The position numbers were made by a program, and so were the translations under genes. The notes under the pieces are model-generated. The model had not been told where the DNA came from. It searched no databases and saw only the letters and a list, made by a program, of their open reading frames with translations. A stretch of 64,000 bases of DNA from Sedimenticola selenatireducens DSM 17993 (GTDB taxonomy: Bacteria; Pseudomonadota; Gammaproteobacteria; Chromatiales; Chromatiaceae), in contig NZ_KE386617.1 in the NCBI RefSeq assembly GCF_000428045.1, forward strand, positions 157,997 through 221,996. Reading direction: 5' to 3'. Below are positions 59,308 through 64,000 of the stretch, piece by piece. The first letter of the stretch is position 1; each line of letters begins with the position of its first letter.

Positions 59308-60318
59308 ATGGCCGCCAGTGACCTACTCTCACAAGACGAAATCGACGCGCTGCTGCATGGCGTCGATGACGGTGACATAAATACCGATGCGGATGATCTG
59401 CTGGACGGTGAGGCCCGCTCTTATGATTTCGCCAGTCAGGACAGGATCGTTCGTGGGCGTCTGCCGACGCTGGAAATGGTGAACGAGCGATTTGCCCGTT
59501 ATTTTCGTACCAGCCTGTTCAATATGCTGCGTCGTTCGGCTGATATCTCCGTGTCAGGCGTTCAGATGCTCAAGTTTTCCGAGTTTGTCCATAGCCTGTT
59601 TGTCCCGACCAGCTTGAATCTGGTAAAGGTTGCCCCGTTGAAAGGGAAAGGGCTCTGCGTGCTGGATCCAAAACTGGTTTTCAGCGTCGTTGACAATTTT
59701 TTCGGCGGCAGTGGCCGTTTCCACACCAAGATCGAGGGTCGCGACTTTACACCGACGGAGTTGCGCGTGGTTCAGATGCTGCTGAATCTCGCGTTTGCCG
59801 ATCTTCATGAAGCCTGGAAGCCGGTACTGCCTCTGAAATTTGAGTGCGTCGGATCCGAGGTCAATCCCCAGTTTGCCAATATCGTGAGCCCTTCCGAGGT
59901 GGTGGTGGTCACCTCGTTTCATATCGACCTGGAGGCCGGTGGCGGTGATATGCATATCTGCATGCCCTACTCAATGATTGAACCAATCCGGGATCTGCTG
60001 GATGCCGGTGTGCAGTCGGACCGTGGGGATAAGGATGAACGTTGGGTCATTGCGCTGAAGGACGAGATTATGGGTGTGTCAGTGGAACTCTCAACGATAT
60101 TTTGTGAAACCACCCTGAGCATGAAAGAGCTTTCTGAACTGAAAAAAGGGGATGTGATACCGATGGATATCCCCCAGGTGGTTGAAGTGGCGGCGGCGGA
60201 TGTGCCGATCTTTTCCGGCAGGGTGGGTGTCTCGGATGGAAACTACGCAATCAAGATCGAAAAATGGATAGACCCACCAAAACATATAGGACTGCAGGAT
60301 CTGCTGAATGAATCCTGA
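59308..60318 (+). CDS. fliM: Flagellar motor switch protein FliM
   Basis: FliM is the C-ring protein that binds phospho-CheY. The N-terminal CheY-binding motif DLLSQDEIDALLHG is intact. The middle domain follows, with FVHSLFVPTSLNLVK and VDNFFGGSGRFHTKIEGRDFTPTE. The C-terminal FliN-like domain ends the 336 residues. It begins 4 bases after fliL. Confidence 0.97.
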   Translation: MAASDLLSQDEIDALLHGVDDGDINTDADDLLDGEARSYDFASQDRIVRGRLPTLEMVNERFARYFRTSLFNMLRRSADISVSGVQMLKFSEFVHSLFVPTSLNLVKVAPLKGKGLCVLDPKLVFSVVDNFFGGSGRFHTKIEGRDFTPTELRVVQMLLNLAFADLHEAWKPVLPLKFECVGSEVNPQFANIVSPSEVVVVTSFHIDLEAGGGDMHICMPYSMIEPIRDLLDAGVQSDRGDKDERWVIALKDEIMGVSVELSTIFCETTLSMKELSELKKGDVIPMDIPQVVEVAAADVPIFSGRVGVSDGNYAIKIEKWIDPPKHIGLQDLLNES

Positions 60319-60345
60319 TCAACGGTTTTCAGTTAGGACAATATC

Positions 60346-60768
60346 ATGAGCAATATAGAGAAAGACCCGAACGAAGCATTGGCCGATGAGTGGGCTGCCG
60401 CGCTGGAAGAGCAGGATGAGGTGATCCCCGCTTCAAGTGGTATGGCTGCGGATACGGCACAGTTTCAGGAATTGACCGCTGAATCCAAAAAGGGCAACGG
60501 GGGGGAGGTTCAGCTGGATGCCATCCTGGATGTGCCGGTTACCATCTCCATGGAGATTGGCCGGACACAGATTTCAATACGAAATCTGTTGCAGCTGAAT
60601 CAGGGCTCGGTGGTTGAATTGGATCGTCTCGCCGGCGAACCAATGGATGTGCTGGTCAATGGTACGCTGATCGCCAAAGGTGAAGTCGTGGTGGTGAATG
60701 AGAAATTCGGTATTCGCCTCACTGACATTATCAGCCCTGCCGATCGGGTTCGGAGGCTCGGCAGATGA
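60346..60768 (+). CDS. fliN: Flagellar motor switch protein FliN
   Basis: FliN completes the C-ring and helps export. The 140-residue protein has a variable acidic N-terminus and the SpoA domain LDAILDVPVTISMEIGRTQISIRNLLQLNQGS, ending GIRLTDIISPADRVRRLG. The fliO start overlaps its stop by 4 bases. Confidence 0.97.
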   Translation: MSNIEKDPNEALADEWAAALEEQDEVIPASSGMAADTAQFQELTAESKKGNGGEVQLDAILDVPVTISMEIGRTQISIRNLLQLNQGSVVELDRLAGEPMDVLVNGTLIAKGEVVVVNEKFGIRLTDIISPADRVRRLGR

Positions 60769-61190
60769 GATTGCCGGTGACCCTCATTGGCCTGCAATGG
60801 GTCTTGATGCCACTGATGGTTCAGGCCGATGTGGAGAAACCGGTGACACCTGCGCTGGCGACGTCACCATTGAGCGGTGGCGTACTACTGGAAACGGCCG
60901 GTGGATTGTTGCTGATTCTGGTGTTGATTTTTGCAACTGGCTGGCTGTTGCGCCGGTTTGGCCGGTTACCGATGTCCTCCAGGGGAGATATTACAGTACT
61001 GAGCGGCGTCTCCCTTGGTCCACGCGAACGGGCGGTTCTCCTGCGCGTCGGTGACACCCGGTTATTGGTGGGTGTGGCGCCGGGCAGGGTTCAGACACTC
61101 CATGTGCTGGATGATACAGGTACAGGGAATGAAGCTGCTGAGCAGTTTTCCGGTCAGCTGAAATCAGAGATGGCGGAGCAGGGGAAATGA
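60765..61190 (+). CDS. fliO: Flagellar biosynthetic protein FliO
   Basis: FliO assists assembly of the FliP ring of the export gate. The 141-residue protein has a probable signal segment, one membrane helix (about 45-65, [25 protein letters not shown]) and a cytoplasmic domain with [30 protein letters not shown]. It overlaps fliN and fliP by 4 bases each. Confidence 0.93.
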   Translation: MRLPVTLIGLQWVLMPLMVQADVEKPVTPALATSPLSGGVLLETAGGLLLILVLIFATGWLLRRFGRLPMSSRGDITVLSGVSLGPRERAVLLRVGDTRLLVGVAPGRVQTLHVLDDTGTGNEAAEQFSGQLKSEMAEQGK

Positions 61191-61933
61191 TGGAGCTGTT
61201 GCGGTTTTCACTGCTGCTACTGATTTCGTTGTTGCCTGTTGCCGCAACTGCGGCTCCGGGCGTGGATGCGCTGACGGCAACACCCAATGTGGATGGCGGA
61301 CAGACCTACAGCCTGAGTATTCAGGTGTTGTTCCTGATGACAGCCTTGACCCTGCTGCCGGGCGCATTGTTGATGATGACCTCATTTGCCCGCATCGTTA
61401 TCGTCCTGGCTATCCTGCGGCAGGCACTGGGTACCCAGAGCACACCATCCAACCAGATCATGATTGGTCTGGCGCTTTTTCTGACGATATTCATCATGAT
61501 GCCGGTATTTCAGCAGGTTTATGATCAGGGTGTGCAACCTTATTTGGAAGAGCAGGTCACCGGTACCCAGGCGCTCGAGCGGGCCGCCGTTCCGATGCGG
61601 GGTTTCATGTTGGGACAGACCCGTGAGAGTGATCTGGCGCTGTTTGCCCGTATCGGTAATTTTGCTGATTTCGAGTCGCCCGATGCGGTGCCATTTTCCG
61701 TGCTGTTGCCGGCATTTGCCACGTCTGAACTGAAGACCGGGTTTCAGATCGGTTTTCTGATCTTTATCCCTTTTCTGATCATTGACCTGGTGGTGGCCAG
61801 TGTACTGATGTCGATGGGTATGATGATGCTGTCGCCACTGATCATTTCACTCCCGTTCAAAATCATGTTGTTTGTACTGATCGATGGATGGGCGCTGCTG
61901 TTTGGCACCCTGGCTTCCAGTTTCCAGGTATAG
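61187..61933 (+). CDS. fliP: Flagellar export gate protein FliP
   Basis: FliP forms the core pore of the flagellar type III export gate. The 248-residue protein has a cleavable signal peptide ending near VAATAAPG. The block [38 protein letters not shown] and the later [30 protein letters not shown] are the two FliP signatures. It is complete. Confidence 0.98.
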   Translation: MMELLRFSLLLLISLLPVAATAAPGVDALTATPNVDGGQTYSLSIQVLFLMTALTLLPGALLMMTSFARIVIVLAILRQALGTQSTPSNQIMIGLALFLTIFIMMPVFQQVYDQGVQPYLEEQVTGTQALERAAVPMRGFMLGQTRESDLALFARIGNFADFESPDAVPFSVLLPAFATSELKTGFQIGFLIFIPFLIIDLVVASVLMSMGMMMLSPLIISLPFKIMLFVLIDGWALLFGTLASSFQV

Positions 61934-61945
61934 CGGAGAGACAGG

Positions 61946-62215
61946 GTGACTCCAGACAGCGTACTCGATATCGGTCAACGGGCATTGGAGGTAACGGTTG
62001 CCCTGGGTGCCGTGCTGCTGATCCCCGCCCTGGCGGTTGGCCTGCTGGTGGCGATGTTTCAGGCGGCGACCCAGATCAACGAGATGACCCTGAGCTTCAT
62101 TCCAAAGCTGATCATTGTAGTAGTGGTCTTGATGATGACCGGCCCATGGATGCTGCAGGTTATTATCAACTTTACCGTCACCCTCTTTGAGGGCATACCG
62201 GATTTTATCGGTTAG
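61946..62215 (+). CDS. fliQ: Flagellar export gate protein FliQ
   Basis: FliQ is an 89-residue two-helix subunit of the export gate. The sequence LIPALAVGLLVAMFQAATQINEMTLSFIPKLI is diagnostic. The start is GTG at 61946 with GGAGAGA about 10 bases upstream. Confidence 0.96.
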   Translation: MTPDSVLDIGQRALEVTVALGAVLLIPALAVGLLVAMFQAATQINEMTLSFIPKLIIVVVVLMMTGPWMLQVIINFTVTLFEGIPDFIG

Positions 62216-62230
62216 CCGCACGGTGCCCTG

Positions 62231-63010
62231 ATGCTATTTACCGATACACAACTACAAACCTGGCTGGCGGCTTTTTTCTGGCCCTTCGTGCGAATCGGGG
62301 CACTCATGGTGTCGGCGCCTGTGTTCAGTTCCCGTCAGACGCCACTATTGTATCGAATCGGTTTTGTATTGGTGCTGACCTGGGTATTGGTGCCGGTTAT
62401 CCCGCCTTCACCTGTGGTGGATGCCTTCAGTGATGAAGCGTTCATCATTCTGCTGCAACAGATTCTGATCGGTGTGGTCATGGGCTTCATCCTGCAGATG
62501 GTGTTCGCTGCCCTGATCTTTGGGGGACAGGTCATCGCCTACAGCATGGGGCTTGGTTTTGCCTCCATGGTTGATCCGCAAAACGGTGTGCAGGTGCCGG
62601 TGGTTTCTCAGTTCTACCTGATTTTGGCGACCCTGCTGTTTCTGGTGCTGAATGGACATCTGGTGCTGATCGAGATGTTGGCGCAGAGTTTCCACACCTT
62701 TCCGGTGGCGATGACCGGTATCAGCCAGAATGGATTGTCGGAGATTATCGGCTGGGCCAGTCGGATGTTCAATGCCGGGCTGCTGATGGCCTTGCCGGTG
62801 GTGGCAGCGCTGCTGTTGGTCAATCTCGGTATGGGCGTCATCGGAAGGGCTGCCCCGCAACTGAACATTTTCGCGGTGGGTTTTCCCATGTCGATTCTGA
62901 TTGGCTTCATGCTGCTCTGGATCACCCTGCCGGATGTCATGAGCAATTTTGCCGAACTGCTGGAAGAGGGCCTGGCCCTGATCCAGCATCTGCTGCTGAT
63001 TGCGGGGTGA
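62231..63010 (+). CDS. fliR: Flagellar export gate protein FliR
   Basis: FliR is the third component of the export gate. The 259-residue membrane protein shows the family start WPFVRIGALMVSAPVFSSRQTP. It continues with GGQVIAYSMGLGFASMVDPQNGVQVPVVSQFY and the C-terminal APQLNIFAVGFPMSILIGF. It lies 15 bases after fliQ and 3 bases before flhB. Confidence 0.97.
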   Translation: MLFTDTQLQTWLAAFFWPFVRIGALMVSAPVFSSRQTPLLYRIGFVLVLTWVLVPVIPPSPVVDAFSDEAFIILLQQILIGVVMGFILQMVFAALIFGGQVIAYSMGLGFASMVDPQNGVQVPVVSQFYLILATLLFLVLNGHLVLIEMLAQSFHTFPVAMTGISQNGLSEIIGWASRMFNAGLLMALPVVAALLLVNLGMGVIGRAAPQLNIFAVGFPMSILIGFMLLWITLPDVMSNFAELLEEGLALIQHLLLIAG

Positions 63011-63013
63011 TGC

Positions 63014-64000
63014 ATGGCAGAGAATGAAGATGGTCAGGAGAAGACAGAAGAACCGACATCGAAGCGGTTGGATGATGCCAAAAAGAAAGGCCAGATCGCC
63101 CGTTCCAAAGAGCTGAACACCATGGCAATCACCCTGATTGGAGGCATGGCCCTGGTGGGGATGAGCGGTAGCCTGGGCCAGGGACTGGTCAAGATTATGA
63201 GCAGCAATCTGACCATCCCCAGAGAGGAAATGTTTGATGTAATGGCGATGACCCGTCGGCTGGTTTCCAGTATTCAGGACGCCCTGCTCATGCTGGCGCC
63301 TTTTTTTGCAGTCGTGGTCGTGGTCGCGGTACTCAGTTCTATCGCCCTGGGTGGTATGGCATTCAGTGCCCAGGCAATGACGCCGAAACTGAGCAAGATG
63401 AATCCCCTGAAGGGGCTGAAGCGACTTTTCTCCATCAAGGGGTTGATTGAGCTCGCCAAGGCGATGGCAAAGTTTTTTCTGGTAGGTGGTGCTACCGCGC
63501 TGGTGTTGTGGCTCACCCTGGATTCGTTCATCAATCTTAGCGGCATGGGGCTGGAGCCGGCGATCAGGGAACTGGTCAATCTGGTCGGTTGGGCATTCGT
63601 GCTGGTCTCATCCACCCTGATACTTGTTGCCGCCGTGGATGTGCCGTTTCAGATCTGGGATCACAAGAAACAGCTGAAGATGACCCGGCAGGAGATCCGC
63701 GAGGAGATGAAGGATACCGAGGGTCGCCCCGAGGTGCGCGGACGGATACGCCAGTTGCAGCGCGAAATGGCAACCCGGCGGATGATGGATGAGGTGCCAA
63801 AGGCGGACGTGATCGTCACCAACCCGACCCACTATGCGGTGGCACTACGCTATAACCAGGCGCGCATGAACGCCCCGGTAGTGGTTGCCAAGGGTACCGA
63901 GCTGGTGGCCGCCAATATCCGCCGGGTCGGCACGGAGCATGCCGTGCCGATTATCGAATCGCCGATGTTGGCGCGTGCCATCTATTTCCACACGGAACTG
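63014..64000 (+). CDS. flhB: Flagellar export switch protein FlhB, 3' truncated by window edge
   Basis: FlhB controls substrate specificity of flagellar export by self-cleavage. The visible 329 residues begin with the hydrophilic segment EEPTSKRLDDAKKKGQIARSKELN, followed by four membrane helices. The cytoplasmic domain contains the cleavage motif NPTHYAVALRY. The frame runs open to the last base, FHTEL, so perhaps 50 residues are missing. The ATG follows the fliR stop by 3 bases. Confidence 0.97.
   Translation, partial: MAENEDGQEKTEEPTSKRLDDAKKKGQIARSKELNTMAITLIGGMALVGMSGSLGQGLVKIMSSNLTIPREEMFDVMAMTRRLVSSIQDALLMLAPFFAVVVVVAVLSSIALGGMAFSAQAMTPKLSKMNPLKGLKRLFSIKGLIELAKAMAKFFLVGGATALVLWLTLDSFINLSGMGLEPAIRELVNLVGWAFVLVSSTLILVAAVDVPFQIWDHKKQLKMTRQEIREEMKDTEGRPEVRGRIRQLQREMATRRMMDEVPKADVIVTNPTHYAVALRYNQARMNAPVVVAKGTELVAANIRRVGTEHAVPIIESPMLARAIYFHTEL

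Overview
The window is a contiguous, gene-dense stretch of a gammaproteobacterial chromosome. The evidence is the gene order: tig-clpP-clpX-lon-hupB-ppiD, pyrG-kdsA-eno-ftsB-ispD-ispF-truD-surE-pcm-nlpD-rpoS, rnhA-dnaQ and fliLMNOPQR-flhB are all arranged as in that class. Several genes point to a facultatively anaerobic, sulfur-oxidising, flagellated bacterium: a rhodanese-tusA-dsrE2 sulfur-transfer operon, a DsrC/TusE-family protein, siroheme synthase, FNR-type regulators and the oxygen-independent ubiquinone genes ubiU/V/T. A relative of the Chromatiales or of thiotrophic symbionts is my inference; no marker here fixes the genus. I see no insertion sequence, prophage, CRISPR array or rRNA.

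Layout. 1-1.4 kb: 3' part of an acyl-CoA synthetase, then a lone tRNA-Leu. 2-11 kb: protein quality control (tig, clpP, clpX, lon), HU with two tRNAs directly downstream, and ppiD. 11-19 kb: fabI, then a four-gene peptide-type ABC importer (binding protein, two permeases, fused double ATPase). 19-24 kb: mltD, a YafS-like methyltransferase, rnhA, dnaQ and an FNR regulator. 24-38 kb: pyrG, kdsA, eno, ftsB, ispD, ispF, truD, surE, pcm, nlpD and rpoS, with a DsrC-like gene, an orphan histidine kinase and an Smr gene inserted. 38-45 kb: a second FNR, sirB2, ubiU-ubiV, ubiT, cysG and rhodanese-tusA-dsrE2. 45-50 kb: a FadL-like porin, a secreted DUF302-like protein, a LysR regulator, an unknown protein and a PerM-type transporter. 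50-58.6 kb: a signalling block (DUF2892 protein, Crp-family regulator, degenerate GGDEF/EAL receiver protein, divergent hybrid kinase), an MFS transporter and a zinc peptidase. 58.7-64 kb: the fliL-flhB export operon, with flhB cut by the window edge.

Regulation readable from the DNA includes a sigma-32-type promoter before lon, a sigma-54 -24/-12 promoter before fliL, an intrinsic-terminator-like hairpin inside the hupB leader, and an FNR-like box at the class II position before the DUF302-like gene. There is also a perfect TGTGAC-type palindrome about 41 bases from a putative start of the DUF2892 gene, next to a regulator whose recognition helix resembles that of CRP. I did not find an obviously new defence or mobile system. 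The items most worth following are the local regulator circuits, the DsrC-like protein without its C-terminal cysteine, and the degenerate c-di-GMP protein paired with a hybrid kinase.
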